DNA from: a virus
Length of the DNA stretch: 38,594 nt
Virus record (IMG/VR): IMGVR_UViG_3300042691_015611
Location: 1-38,594 of that record
Direction: 5' to 3' (one strand)
Part shown: positions 1-8,612 of the stretch, in pieces
Position numbering within the stretch: position 1 is the first letter of the stretch
Layout: every line of letters starts with the position of its first letter
Made by a program: the position numbers and the translations under genes
The notes under the pieces: generated by a model
Seen by the model: the letters and a program-made list of their open reading frames with translations, nothing else
What the model was told of the DNA's origin: nothing
Databases searched by the model: none

Positions 1-2
1 CT

Positions 3-1928
3 ACATTTTTAGAGTTTAAAGATAAGGGAGTAGTGCGAGATGTTTCTCGTGCATTAAACATTCCTCTTCCAGATGTAAATAAGGTTTTAAAACTTGTTGA
101 CACTTGGGATGAGTTTTGTACTTCAAAAACTACTCAGTGGTTTAGAGATAAATATCCAGAGGTGGAGAAATATGGAGAGCAATTACGTGGTCGTATTAGA
201 GGTACTGGCATTCACGCTGCTGGCGTTGTCACTAGTAAAGATCCTATTTTTAGGTACGCACCAATGGAGACACGCTCTGTTACAGGTAGCGATACTCGCA
301 TCCCTGTTGTTGCGGTTGATATGGAAGAGGCTGAAAAGATTGGTCTAATTAAGATTGATGCTTTAGGCTTAAAGACACTGAGTGTTATTAAAGACACACT
401 TTCAATAATTAAAGAACGTCACGACAAAGATATTGATTTATTAAGTATTGATATGGATGATAAAAATGTGTATCAAATGCTTTCAGACGGGTATACCAAG
501 GGTGTATTTCAATGTGAAGCAACACCATATACAAACTTACTAGTAAAAATGGGTGTAAAGAATCTATCAGAATTAGCAGCATCAAATGCTTTGGTTCGTC
601 CAGGTGCAATGAATACAATTGGAAAAGATTATATTGCACGTAAGCACGGTAAGCAAAACGTGTCATACAGTCATCAAATTATGAAGCCATTTACGGAGGA
701 TACTTATGGTTGCATTCTTTATCAGGAACAGGTTATGCAAGCATGCGTACACCTTGGACAAATGTCCATGTCGGAAGCAGATAAAGTTAGAAAGATCATT
801 GGAAAGAAAAAGGATGCTAAAGAGTTTAATGCATACCAGGACCAATTTATTAAAGGTGCTTCTGCCTATATTAGTCCCAATCAGGCTCTTGACCTATGGC
901 ATGACTTTGAGGCGCATGCGGGGTACTCATTCAACAAGTCTCATGCGGTTGCTTACTCTACGCTCTCGTATTGGACGGCGTGGTTGAAGTTCCACTACCC
1001 ACTAGAGTTTATGTACTCACTATTAAAAAATGAAAAGGACAAAGATGCACGAACTGAATATCTTATTGAAGCGAAAAGAATGGGGATTAGCATTAAACTA
1101 CCTCACATTAACGATTCGGATATTGATTTTAAAATTGAGGGTAAGGGTATTCGGTTTGGACTCAGTGCTATCAAGTTCATCTCTGATAAGATTGCAGAAC
1201 GATATATACAATCACGACCTTTTAACTCTTACAAAGAACTTGAGGAGTTTACATTCACAAAAGGAAATGGAGTAAATAGTCGTGCATTACAAGCATTGAA
1301 TGTAATTGGTGCTGCAACATTTACTGATAATCCAAGAGATGATCAGCAGATTAAAGAGAATCTGTATGAGTATTTAAACCTTCCAGAGTTTAATATAACA
1401 ATTCCTTCACACTACTATGCTTTTATAAATGATATTGAAGAGTTTGATGAAAAGGGTTCCTTTATTCTTATGGGTATGGTAAAATCAATTAAGCGTGGAA
1501 AAGGTTGGTCCAGAGTAGAACTATTAGATAAAACAGGAAGCGTAGGTATTTTTGATGACGAACAAACAACTATTGAGGCTGGCATATCGTATCTCATTTT
1601 GGCTAATGATAATCGTATTGTTAGTGCCATACCTGTTGATGAAATAAAGAATTCTGAGAGTGGGCTTATTAAGTTTTTAAATTATAGAATGTTGCCGTAT
1701 ACAGAGGAAGAAATGTTTGTAATATCTTTTAAGCCAAGAATTACAAAGGCTGGAAAGAAGATGGCATCACTTACGCTTGCAGATACATCAAGGGAGTTGC
1801 ACTCTGTTACTGTTTTCCCTACAGCGTTTGCAAAAGCATATATGAAAATTGAAGAAGGTAATGCATACAAGTTTGTTTTTGGTAAGACAAAAGAAGGAAC
1901 TACTATATTGGAGGATGTAAATGTTTGA
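3..1928 (+). CDS. dnaE: DNA polymerase III alpha subunit (C-family replicative polymerase), 5' partial
   Basis: Replicative DNA polymerase of the bacterial C family; catalyses dNTP addition at the phage fork. The frame is open to the left edge, so the N-terminal PHP domain and first two catalytic Asp residues lie outside the window; the visible part begins in the palm (TFLEFKDKGVVRDVSR matches the DnaE stretch TFGTMAAKAVIRDVGR). The third catalytic Asp is kept in GLIKIDALGLKTL, aligning with GLVKFDFLGLRTL of E. coli DnaE. Finger-domain motifs YGCILYQEQVM and FNKSHAVAYSTLSY follow, then a helix-hairpin-helix-like segment (SYKELEEF...NSRALQALNVIGA) and an OB-fold near the C-terminus (FILMGMVKSIKRGKGWSRVEL). 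The stop overlaps the MazG-like gene by 8 nt. Family assignment is firm; the 5' end is unknown. Confidence 0.95.
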   Translation, partial: TFLEFKDKGVVRDVSRALNIPLPDVNKVLKLVDTWDEFCTSKTTQWFRDKYPEVEKYGEQLRGRIRGTGIHAAGVVTSKDPIFRYAPMETRSVTGSDTRIPVVAVDMEEAEKIGLIKIDALGLKTLSVIKDTLSIIKERHDKDIDLLSIDMDDKNVYQMLSDGYTKGVFQCEATPYTNLLVKMGVKNLSELAASNALVRPGAMNTIGKDYIARKHGKQNVSYSHQIMKPFTEDTYGCILYQEQVMQACVHLGQMSMSEADKVRKIIGKKKDAKEFNAYQDQFIKGASAYISPNQALDLWHDFEAHAGYSFNKSHAVAYSTLSYWTAWLKFHYPLEFMYSLLKNEKDKDARTEYLIEAKRMGISIKLPHINDSDIDFKIEGKGIRFGLSAIKFISDKIAERYIQSRPFNSYKELEEFTFTKGNGVNSRALQALNVIGAATFTDNPRDDQQIKENLYEYLNLPEFNITIPSHYYAFINDIEEFDEKGSFILMGMVKSIKRGKGWSRVELLDKTGSVGIFDDEQTTIEAGISYLILANDNRIVSAIPVDEIKNSESGLIKFLNYRMLPYTEEEMFVISFKPRITKAGKKMASLTLADTSRELHSVTVFPTAFAKAYMKIEEGNAYKFVFGKTKEGTTILEDVNV

Positions 1929-2238
1929 TGAGTTAGCAGAAAAAATACACAAGAACGCAGTAGACAAAGGATTTTGGGATAGAACCGTTGACCCAATTTT
2001 CATAGCAAAACAAATGATGATGATCGTATCTGAAGTCTCAGAAACAATGGAGGCTTTACGCAAAGAGATGGATCCTAATCATATGTCAGATGAGTTTGCA
2101 GATATTATTATTCGCACACTAGATTTATACGCTGGCATGGTTGAAGCGGGATATATGACAAAATCTATAGACCAAGCCATCAAAGAGAAGATAGAAATTA
2201 ATTCTCAAAGACCAAAGAAGCACGGTGTAAGATTCTAA
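1921..2238 (+). CDS. MazG-like nucleotide pyrophosphohydrolase
   Basis: Small (105 aa) all-alpha NTP pyrophosphohydrolase of the MazG/dUTPase-like fold, expected to hydrolyse nucleoside triphosphates to monophosphates (pool sanitation or (p)ppGpp lowering in phages). Metal-binding motifs are visible: a SEVSE block (about residues 37-41) and DEFADIIIRTLD (about 57-68), which fit the EExxE...ExxD pattern of the family. GGAGG at 1910-1914 sits 6 nt before the ATG inside the end of dnaE, so translation is coupled. It ends one base into the recA start (TAATG). Substrate cannot be read from sequence. Confidence 0.8.
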   Translation: MFDELAEKIHKNAVDKGFWDRTVDPIFIAKQMMMIVSEVSETMEALRKEMDPNHMSDEFADIIIRTLDLYAGMVEAGYMTKSIDQAIKEKIEINSQRPKKHGVRF

Positions 2239-3254
2239 TGACAATGACAATAGAAGATGTCTTAGCACAACTCAATCCAAAACTACGTAAAAATATAATG
2301 ACTGGAGATACAGTTGCTGCAACAGAATATGCTACAACACCTAGTTTTGGACTTAATAGAGCATTGAATGGTGGTCTACCTTATGGTCGTCAAGTTTTAA
2401 TTTGGGGCAGTAAGTCAAGTGCTAAATCTTCCTTATGCTTACAAATGATTGGCCTTGCTCAAAAAGAAGGCAAGGTATGTGCATGGATTGATGCAGAAAT
2501 GTCTTACGATAAAGCATGGGCAGAAGCAATGGGTGTGGATACATCTAAACTTATTGTATCTAAGGCACGTACAATTAATGAGATGGTTGACGTAGGTGTA
2601 CAATTGATGGAGGCAGGAGTTGATATGATTGTCGTTGACTCTATTACATCCTTGCTTCCCGCTATTTATTTTGAAAAGGATTCAGATGAACTTAAGCAAC
2701 TTGAAAACACAAAACAAATTGGTGCAGAGTCTCGTGACTTTAGCAATGCATGGAAAATGCTTAATTATGCTAATAATAAAGTTAAGCCTACTTTGCTTGT
2801 TCTTATTAGTCAGTCTCGCAACAACATTAATGCTATGTATACTAGCCAGCAGCCTACTGGTGGTCAGGCTACTAAGTTTTATTCCTCTACAGTTATCAAA
2901 TTATTTTCATCAGAATCAGACAATCAAGCAATTAAGGGAAAAATTGCTATTGGAGATAAACTTATTGAAGAAAAGATTGGTAGAAAGATTAGGTGGGAGT
3001 TACAATTCTCTAAAACTTCTCCTGGTTTTCAGTCTGGTGAGTATGACTTTTATTTCAGGGGAGATAATGTTGGTGTTGATAGCATTGGCGATCTTGTTGA
3101 TACAGCAGAATTAATAGGATTAGTAAATCGCACAGGAGCATGGTATCAACTTGAAGATGGAACAAAGGTACAGGGCAGAGAAGGGTTTATTAATAGAGTA
3201 AAAGAAGATTTAGATCTTCAAGATTCTCTTAAGAATAAAGTAAACAATGTCTAA
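2238..3254 (+). CDS. recA: RecA-like recombinase
   Basis: Strand-exchange ATPase of the RecA/UvsX family, 338 aa, close to bacterial RecA length. Walker A lies at residues 57-64 (GSKSSAKS), where the usual glycine before Lys is Ala, as also tolerated in phage UvsX-type proteins. DAE at 85-87 matches the catalytic-Glu segment of RecA, and Walker B is IVVDS around 131-135. The motif ISQSRNNINAMY is in the place of RecA loop L1/motif 3, and the stretch with TGGQATKFYSS corresponds to the L2 region (GGNALKFYAS in E. coli). Start is coupled by TAATG; a second in-frame ATG two codons later is possible. It sits between polymerase and nuclease genes, consistent with recombination-dependent replication or repair. 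Confidence 0.93.
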   Translation: MTMTIEDVLAQLNPKLRKNIMTGDTVAATEYATTPSFGLNRALNGGLPYGRQVLIWGSKSSAKSSLCLQMIGLAQKEGKVCAWIDAEMSYDKAWAEAMGVDTSKLIVSKARTINEMVDVGVQLMEAGVDMIVVDSITSLLPAIYFEKDSDELKQLENTKQIGAESRDFSNAWKMLNYANNKVKPTLLVLISQSRNNINAMYTSQQPTGGQATKFYSSTVIKLFSSESDNQAIKGKIAIGDKLIEEKIGRKIRWELQFSKTSPGFQSGEYDFYFRGDNVGVDSIGDLVDTAELIGLVNRTGAWYQLEDGTKVQGREGFINRVKEDLDLQDSLKNKVNNV

Positions 3255-3435
3255 TAAACCATTTACAGTATACAGGGGAACGTTTCTTTGTAAAGAATGC
3301 AAAAAAGAAGTTTACTCAATGAGGCTCTGGGTTGATACAGGGAAAGCAAGTTGGATGTGTTCTGATAAGCATGTATCTGAAGTTCAATTAATCTATGTGA
3401 AAGGTATGTATCGTGACAGAGAAGAGCGAGTCTAA
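3247..3435 (+). CDS. Small zinc-binding-type protein of unknown function
   Basis: 62-aa protein starting 8 nt before the recA stop. It contains a CKEC pair at about 15-18 and a second possible ligand group, WMCSDKH, at about 36-42, a layout typical of a single zinc ribbon. Size and spacing suggest a nucleic-acid or protein adaptor. No family recognised. Its 3' end overlaps the next gene by 23 nt, supporting real translation in an operon. Confidence 0.6.
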   Translation: MSNKPFTVYRGTFLCKECKKEVYSMRLWVDTGKASWMCSDKHVSEVQLIYVKGMYRDREERV

Positions 3436-3703
3436 AAGAATAGGTGCCAAGCAGCATAAAAATTCTGGACGTAATACCCACAAAGGTGATGCAACTTGGA
3501 AAAACTTTACAATTGATTTTAAAGAATGTTCTAAATCTTTTACTATCAACAAAGATGTGTGGGCAAAGGCTGTAACAGATGCAATACGTAATGGTAATGA
3601 TCCAGCAATTTGTATCATTCTTGGAGAAGGTAATTCAAAAGTAAGATTAATGGTAACAGAGTTTGAACTAATAAATCAAATAATAGGAGAAAAAGATGAA
3701 TGA
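3413..3703 (+). CDS. Putative PD-(D/E)XK nuclease / Holliday-junction-resolvase-like protein
   Basis: 96 aa, GTG start with AAAGG about 8 nt upstream inside the preceding gene. The segment HKGDATWKNFTIDFKEC shows a GD followed nine residues later by D-F-K, which fits the minimal active site of PD-(D/E)XK resolvases of the Hjc type; the remaining helix-strand pattern (VWAKAVTDAIRNGNDPAICIIL) also fits that core. The N-terminus is basic (KSESKRIGAKQHKNSGR), suitable for DNA contact. I see the motif; the resolvase role is inference. A RuvC-like resolvase is also present at 5127-5717, so the two may act at different structures. Confidence 0.5.
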   Translation: MTEKSESKRIGAKQHKNSGRNTHKGDATWKNFTIDFKECSKSFTINKDVWAKAVTDAIRNGNDPAICIILGEGNSKVRLMVTEFELINQIIGEKDE

Positions 3704-4013
3704 ACAAAATGAGCCAAAGCAAACTACATTAGATATGATTAACGGTCTGACTGAAATAGCAGACTATATGAATGATGATGAACTTACTATGGCACTGACA
3801 ATGATTGCTAAACTTATTATTAAGCCAGACATTCCTATCAATGTGGCACACATTGAGATAGTTAGGCTTCAGGCCATCGCTGCAAAAATGGCATTTAAGG
3901 CTACATGGATGGCAAATGTAGACAAATCAGATAGAGGCAAGAAGAATATTTATTATACTGCAGCCGAATCAATCAATAACTTGGTCTCTGCACTAAAGTA
4001 CATAACACGTTAA
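3696..4013 (+). CDS. Hypothetical helical phage protein
   Basis: 105 aa, ATG overlapping the preceding stop by 8 nt with AGGAG-like sequence just upstream. Predicted almost entirely alpha-helical (repeated LTEIADYMNDDELTMALTMIAK-type amphipathic stretches). No catalytic or metal motif seen and no family recognised. It closes the first operon: a new -10 box follows its stop at once. Confidence 0.65.
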   Translation: MNEQNEPKQTTLDMINGLTEIADYMNDDELTMALTMIAKLIIKPDIPINVAHIEIVRLQAIAAKMAFKATWMANVDKSDRGKKNIYYTAAESINNLVSALKYITR

Positions 4014-4022
4014 TGGTATACT
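4014..4022 (+). promoter_or_regulatory. Extended -10 promoter TGGTATACT
   Basis: TGG followed by TATACT directly after the stop of the preceding gene and about 23 nt before the GTG of the Cas4-like nuclease. No good -35 at 17 nt, so it would act as an extended -10 element. The same TGGTATA(A/C)T word precedes several other genes in the window. Confidence 0.45.
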
Positions 4023-4044
4023 TATATGAAAGAAAAGAGATAAA

Positions 4045-4857
4045 GTGACTAAAAATTTATTAAAGCAAGTTATGGTAAAGCAGGCAGAAAAAAAGGTATT
4101 TGTTGATGCTGATGCAATTATTGAAAAAATAAGATCTGGATATACGATTAATCGTGGTCCAAAGCATACACAAAAGAAAACATTCGCACCTTCTACCATT
4201 GCCTATGGACACGGAGAGTGCCCAAGATATTGGTATCTAGCCTTTGAAGGAAATGTATTTGAAGATACATCAGATGCGTATGGTGTAGCAAATATGACTG
4301 CTGGAACACTTTCGCATGATCGTATTCAAAATGCAATGATGGCTTCAGGTATTGCAAAAATATTCACTAACGATAAAGGTGAAGAAACTACAGAGTTCAA
4401 GATTACACATTCAGATCCTCCTATTTTTGGGTATGGAGATGCGATACTTGATTGGGCTGGAGAAGAAATAGTTGGCGAAATTAAGACTATGCCAAATGAT
4501 CCATTTGAATATTTTAAAACAAAGGGGTCTGGCAAAAAGGGCCACCTAGTACAATTACTTATTTATATGAAGATTCTTAAGAAGGCAAAGGGTGTGCTTA
4601 TCTATGAGAATAAAAATAATCATGAATTATTGATTTTCCCTGTGGAGATCAATGAGATATACAAGCAGTGGGTAGACTATGCGTTCGGATGGATGCGTGA
4701 AGTAAGAAAAGCATGGGAAGATAAAACACTTCCTACAAAGAACTACAGATCTAATGCAAAGGTTTGTAAAACTTGTCCAGTCAAAGCAGCGTGTGGTGAA
4801 GCAGGGGTAGGGTCTATCAAGATCAAATCTCTGGAGGAATTGAGTGAAACAATGTAG
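4045..4857 (+). CDS. Cas4/RecB-like PD-(D/E)XK exonuclease with Fe-S cysteines
   Basis: 270 aa; GTG start preceded by AAAAGAGA. It carries the full Cas4/AddB C-terminal nuclease layout: first cluster Cys at C59 (GECPRYWY), His at H91, metal Asp at D132 (FGYGDAILDW), E145-x-K147 (EIKT), Gln at Q170 (HLVQLLIYM), and three clustered Cys at C241, C244 and C250 (CKTCPVKAAC) that would complete a [4Fe-4S] site. Expected activity is 5'-3' single-strand exonuclease or end processing. No CRISPR array or other Cas gene is present here, so a replication/recombination role beside RecA is more likely than spacer capture. Confidence 0.85.
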   Translation: MTKNLLKQVMVKQAEKKVFVDADAIIEKIRSGYTINRGPKHTQKKTFAPSTIAYGHGECPRYWYLAFEGNVFEDTSDAYGVANMTAGTLSHDRIQNAMMASGIAKIFTNDKGEETTEFKITHSDPPIFGYGDAILDWAGEEIVGEIKTMPNDPFEYFKTKGSGKKGHLVQLLIYMKILKKAKGVLIYENKNNHELLIFPVEINEIYKQWVDYAFGWMREVRKAWEDKTLPTKNYRSNAKVCKTCPVKAACGEAGVGSIKIKSLEELSETM

Positions 4858-5143
4858 TTGGTGTGACAATCAATTTAAAGCATCAGTATCTTATCAAATA
4901 TATTGTTCTGCAGAGTGCAGAGATTCTGCGACTAAAGAAAAAATAGTTGAACGACATAAGATATTAAGAAGAAAAAAAAGATTTGGTAAGGAAAGATTTT
5001 GCAGTGGTGGGTGTGGAACTAAATTAACAGTCTACAACGAGTCTGGATTTTGTGCCAACTGCAATATCAATCCAAAAGATGTTGTAAAAGCATTGAAAGA
5101 ATTAAAAAGATTGGGGATTATAGACTATGAACAAGATGCCTAA
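4844..5143 (+). CDS. Double zinc-finger phage protein
   Basis: 99 aa, GTG start with GGAG about 8 nt upstream, overlapping the nuclease gene by 14 nt. Two cysteine modules are visible: CSWC...YCSAEC near the N-terminus (treble-clef-like, widespread in phage DNA-binding proteins), and CSGGC...CANC at about 63-83. A basic linker (HKILRRKKRFGKERF) joins them. Probably nucleic-acid binding; no precise family can be named. Confidence 0.7.
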   Translation: MKQCSWCDNQFKASVSYQIYCSAECRDSATKEKIVERHKILRRKKRFGKERFCSGGCGTKLTVYNESGFCANCNINPKDVVKALKELKRLGIIDYEQDA

Positions 5144-5717
5144 AACTATTTGCGCTATTGATGCAAGCACTAATAGCCTTGCGTTTGCTATTTTTTCTAC
5201 AGAGGCAAATGAAAAATTCCCAAAAACTCTAGGAAGTCTTGGTAAAATAAACTTTGAAGGTAATGATATTTATGAAAAGGTTATGGATGCCAGTAAAAAA
5301 GTAAAACCATTTTTTGATTTATATCAAGGCTTTGAGGCAATCGTAATTGAGCATACTGTATTTATGAATAGTCCTAAGACTGCTGCAGATCTTGCATTAG
5401 TACAGGGAGCCATTCTAGGGGCAGCAGGGCAGTCAGGAACAAGGGTTATCGGCAAGGTATCTCCGATAACATGGCAGAACTATATAGGTAATAAAAAGAT
5501 ATCCAAGGATGAACAATTACTTATAAGATCAAAAAATCCAGGCAAGTCAGTGTCTTGGTATAAAGCATATGAAAGAAATTTAAGAAAAGAAAGAACTATC
5601 AAGTTTATTAATATTAACTATGATAAAAATATTATAGATAACGATGTGGCTGATGCTTGCGGTATTGGTCATTGGGCTATTAATAATTGGGGAAAAGCAA
5701 TAGGAGTTGACAAATAA
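5127..5717 (+). CDS. RuvC-like Holliday junction resolvase
   Basis: 196-aa RNase H-fold nuclease. Active-site acidic residues fit RuvC: D12 in AIDASTNS (strand 1), E75 in AIVIEHT (strand 4) and D173/D176 in DNDVADACGIGHWA (C-terminal helix). RuvC-type enzymes cut four-way junctions as dimers; in phages they also resolve branches before packaging. The gene overlaps the zinc-finger gene by 17 nt. A second in-frame ATG three codons in is an alternative start. Confidence 0.85.
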   Translation: MNKMPKTICAIDASTNSLAFAIFSTEANEKFPKTLGSLGKINFEGNDIYEKVMDASKKVKPFFDLYQGFEAIVIEHTVFMNSPKTAADLALVQGAILGAAGQSGTRVIGKVSPITWQNYIGNKKISKDEQLLIRSKNPGKSVSWYKAYERNLRKERTIKFININYDKNIIDNDVADACGIGHWAINNWGKAIGVDK

Positions 5718-5721
5718 TACT

Positions 5722-5877
5722 ATGGCTGCTAAACTATATACAAATGAGTCTTGGCTTCGCAAAAGATATGTGATGGATAAAAAGACTCCAGATGAGATTG
5801 CAAAGGAGTGTGGTTGCACAGTGGAAACTGTATATGTATACCTTGCTAAGTTTGGTCTCAGAAAGTCAAAGCGATGA
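5722..5877 (+). CDS. Small helix-turn-helix protein
   Basis: 51 aa, beginning 4 nt after the resolvase stop. The core TPDEIAKECGCTVETVYVYLAKFGL is a clear helix-turn-helix (homeodomain-like resolvase/sigma-region-4 style): first helix DEIAKE, turn CGCT, recognition helix VETVYVYLAK. Likely a DNA-binding regulator or a small terminase-like adaptor. Target unknown. Confidence 0.7.
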   Translation: MAAKLYTNESWLRKRYVMDKKTPDEIAKECGCTVETVYVYLAKFGLRKSKR

Positions 5878-6011
5878 GGAAAATGATTAAAATATTATCA
5901 CTGCTTGCACTACTATCTTCAGTAGGAGTAGTATATGCCGTATCCACCTTTGGAAATTTGTTAGAGAGTTTTGATTGGGAAGAAGATGAAGAAGATGAAT
6001 ACATCTACTAA
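5874..6011 (+). CDS. Small single-pass membrane protein
   Basis: 45 aa; ATG overlaps the preceding stop (ATGA). Basic N-terminus (MRKMIK), hydrophobic helix of about 18 residues (ILSLLALLSSVGVVYAV) and an acidic tail (WEEDEEDEYIY). Could be a signal-anchored or secreted peptide. Function unknown. Confidence 0.6.
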   Translation: MRKMIKILSLLALLSSVGVVYAVSTFGNLLESFDWEEDEEDEYIY

Positions 6012-6237
6012 GTTAGTAACAAGCGTTGATCAGGTCAACCACCCACAACATTACACTACAGATCCTTCTGGAGTTGAATGTATTCAAATAACAAGACATA
6101 GAAATTTCAATATAGGCAATGCCTTTAAGTATCTTTGGAGAGCGGGACTCAAGGATGAAAAAAGACATATTGAAGATTTAAAAAAGGCTATGTTTTATAT
6201 TCAAGATGAAATTAATAGACTGCAAGGTAAGTTTTAA
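5995..6237 (+). CDS. DUF3310 phage protein
   Basis: 80 aa from the ATG at 5995, which has GAAGAAG sequence upstream; earlier in-frame starts would lie deeper in the preceding gene. DUF3310 hallmarks are obvious: VNHPQHYT near the N-terminus and FNIGNAFKYLWRAGLKDEKRHIEDLKKAMFYIQDEI. The family is common in phages and sometimes labelled nucleotide kinase-like, but its biochemical role is not established. The stop overlaps the next ATG (TAATG). Confidence 0.85.
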   Translation: MNTSTKLVTSVDQVNHPQHYTTDPSGVECIQITRHRNFNIGNAFKYLWRAGLKDEKRHIEDLKKAMFYIQDEINRLQGKF

Positions 6238-6773
6238 TGTCAACAGAAGAAGACTTAATCAAACATCTTGATCAGGTAAATACAGTTGTTGGCGAATATT
6301 TAAAAGGCAATGACCCAACAAAAATATCTAAAGAACTTGCTATTCCACGAGTTCGTGTTGTTGAATTAATTAACGAGTGGAAAGTTATGGCATCTGCTAA
6401 TGATGCTATCCGTGCTCGTGCAAAAGAAGCGTTGGCTGCTGCAGACACTCACTACAGCAAATTGATTTCTAAATCGTATGAGGTAATTGATGAAGCCTCT
6501 ATGACTAATAACCTTAGTGCAAAGACTCAGGCAATCAAGTTGGTGATGGATATTGAGTCAAAAAGAATTGATATGTTACAAAAGGCTGGACTGTTAGAAA
6601 ATAAAGAACTAGCAGAAGAAATGCTTGAGATTGAAAGAAAGCAAGAAGTTCTGGTTGGAATATTAAGAGATATTGCATCAACTCATCCAGAGGTTCGTGA
6701 TTTAATTATGAAAAGACTTTCAGAAATTGCCAAAGAAGGCGAAGTGATTACAATTGTCCACGAAGTTCAATGA
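6237..6773 (+). CDS. Putative terminase small subunit
   Basis: 178 aa, immediately upstream of and overlapping TerL, the usual place of TerS. The N-terminal third holds a helix-turn-helix-like segment (DPTKISKELAIPRVRVVELINEW), fitting DNA recognition at a packaging site; the rest is helical with coiled-coil character (ENKELAEEMLEIERKQEVLVG) suitable for ring oligomerisation. The call rests on gene order plus fold pattern; no residue-level signature is available because TerS diverges quickly. Confidence 0.65.
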   Translation: MSTEEDLIKHLDQVNTVVGEYLKGNDPTKISKELAIPRVRVVELINEWKVMASANDAIRARAKEALAAADTHYSKLISKSYEVIDEASMTNNLSAKTQAIKLVMDIESKRIDMLQKAGLLENKELAEEMLEIERKQEVLVGILRDIASTHPEVRDLIMKRLSEIAKEGEVITIVHEVQ

Positions 6774-8553
6774 TTTTTTTGAGGCACTTCAAGATGACAA
6801 TTTTGAAGAAAAGCCAGTAGATGTAAAAACGTTTGTAGAATCTCCAGAATATTTAGGCCAACCACCGCTATCAGATATTCAATACGATATTGTTAACGCA
6901 ATGAGTCAGGTATATAAAAAAGAAGACCTACAAAAAATGATGGGTACTGAAGAAGGCGCAAGATATTACGCAAAATATACAAAGAACGAAATCATTCTAC
7001 AACTTGGCAAGGGATCTGGAAAAGACTTCGTATCAACAGTAGCGTGTGCATATGTTGTATATAAACTATTATGCCTTAAAGATCCTGCAAGATATTTTGG
7101 AAAACCTTCTGGCGATGCTATTGATATTATTAACGTTGCTATTAACGCTCAACAGGCTAAGAATGTTTTCTTTAAAGGTTTTAAAACCAAGATTGAGCGT
7201 TCACCATGGTTTGCTGGAAAATATGATCCAAAAGTAGACTCAATTGGTTTTAATAAGTCTATTACTGTTTATTCTGGACACTCAGAGCGTGAATCACATG
7301 AGGGTTTGAACTTACTTATGGCAGTTCTTGATGAGATTTCTGGCTTTGCTAATGAGGTTGGCACTGGTAATGAACAAGGAAAGACTGCTGACAACATCTA
7401 TAAAGCATTTAGTGGTACTGTAGACTCTCGTTTCCCTGACCTTGGAAAGGTTGTTTTACTTTCATTTCCTCGTTATCAGGGTGACTTTATTTCGCAACGG
7501 TATGATGATGTAATACTTGAAAAAGATGTTATAGAAAGAAAGCATACGTACATAATTAATGAAGATTTGCCACATGATGATCCTAGTAATAGATTAGATA
7601 TTGGTTGGGAAGAAGATCATATTGTTTCTTACAAGGTGCCAAGAGTTTTTGCACTTAAAAGACCTACATGGGAAGTAAATCCTACTAGAAATATTGAAGA
7701 TTTTAAAATGGCTTTCTTTAAAGACATGGGTGATGCAATGATGCGCTTCCTTTGTACCCCAACATATTCATCAGATGCATTCTTTAAGCAAAGAGATAAA
7801 CTTGAAAAATGTATGACACTAAGAAACCCAATTGACAATTCAAAAAGAATTGATGCCTTTACGCCAGATCCAGATAAAGTTTATTTTTTACACGCTGACC
7901 TTGCCCAGAAACACGATAAGTGTGCAGTTGCAATTGCTCACGTAGATAAATGGGTAAATATTCAGGTAATTAAAGATTATGAACAAGTAGCACCAATCGT
8001 TGTTGTAGATGCCGTAGTTTGGTGGGAACCTAAGGTGGAAGGTCCAGTAAACTTATCCGAAGTTAAAAATTGGATTATCAACCTTCGCAGACAGGGATTC
8101 AATATTGGTATGGTAACATTTGACCGTTGGCAGTCTTATGACATTCAGCAAGAATTAAAAGCAGTAGGAATTAGAACTGATACGGTCTCTGTTGCTAAAA
8201 AACATTATGAAGATCTTGCCATGATGATTTATGAGGAGCGTGTTGCAATGCCACATATCCCATTATTATTAGACGAATTATCTGAATTAAAAATAACAGA
8301 TAACGGTAAACGTGTTGACCACCCACGTAAAAAATCTAAGGACCTGGCGGATGCTGTCTGCGGAGCAGTATTTGATGCCATTAGTTTTACACAAAAAGAA
8401 AATAATCTTGAGATTGACGTACATACTTGGTCATCTCCAAGGAAAAACACAGATGTCTTTGTTGACAGCAATAGGGGACCTGTGATAGAATATAATGGTA
8501 AAGAGATACCTGACGAGGTAAAAGACTACCTTGACAGATTTAATTTACTATAG
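6754..8553 (+). CDS. terL: Terminase large subunit (packaging ATPase/nuclease)
   Basis: 599 aa. Motor that translocates DNA into the prohead and cuts concatemers. ATPase: Walker A GKGSGKD at 85-91, Walker B with catalytic Glu in LLMAVLDEISGF around residue 190, and a coupling-type segment VVLLSFPRYQGD. Nuclease domain (RNase H fold): FLHADLAQKHDKCAVAIAH (first metal Asp), GMVTFDRWQS, and KDLADAVCGAVFDAI (C-terminal Asp). The only start that keeps the frame open is TTG 6754, 20 nt inside the small-subunit gene. A promoter-like TTGACA...TAGAAT lies inside its 3' end (8462-8491). Confidence 0.93.
   Translation: MSTKFNDFFEALQDDNFEEKPVDVKTFVESPEYLGQPPLSDIQYDIVNAMSQVYKKEDLQKMMGTEEGARYYAKYTKNEIILQLGKGSGKDFVSTVACAYVVYKLLCLKDPARYFGKPSGDAIDIINVAINAQQAKNVFFKGFKTKIERSPWFAGKYDPKVDSIGFNKSITVYSGHSERESHEGLNLLMAVLDEISGFANEVGTGNEQGKTADNIYKAFSGTVDSRFPDLGKVVLLSFPRYQGDFISQRYDDVILEKDVIERKHTYIINEDLPHDDPSNRLDIGWEEDHIVSYKVPRVFALKRPTWEVNPTRNIEDFKMAFFKDMGDAMMRFLCTPTYSSDAFFKQRDKLEKCMTLRNPIDNSKRIDAFTPDPDKVYFLHADLAQKHDKCAVAIAHVDKWVNIQVIKDYEQVAPIVVVDAVVWWEPKVEGPVNLSEVKNWIINLRRQGFNIGMVTFDRWQSYDIQQELKAVGIRTDTVSVAKKHYEDLAMMIYEERVAMPHIPLLLDELSELKITDNGKRVDHPRKKSKDLADAVCGAVFDAISFTQKENNLEIDVHTWSSPRKNTDVFVDSNRGPVIEYNGKEIPDEVKDYLDRFNLL
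8462..8491 (+). promoter_or_regulatory. Promoter candidate inside the 3' end of terL
   Basis: TTGACA at 8462-8467, 18-nt spacer, TAGAAT at 8486-8491 with TG two bases upstream (extended -10). Transcripts would start near 8498 and give the secreted-protein gene at 8613 a leader of about 115 nt. It lies in coding sequence, so it could be coincidental. Confidence 0.45.
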
Positions 8554-8612
8554 TAAACTAATAGTCTGGCTTAAAGTCAGAAAAACAAAACAAACAAGGA
8601 GAAATAAATTAA

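Noticed and set aside
2238-8553. Host chromosome origin of the polymerase and RecA genes
   Set aside because: They are in one overlapping operon with phage-type nuclease, DUF3310 and terminase genes, and RecA has a phage-like P-loop.
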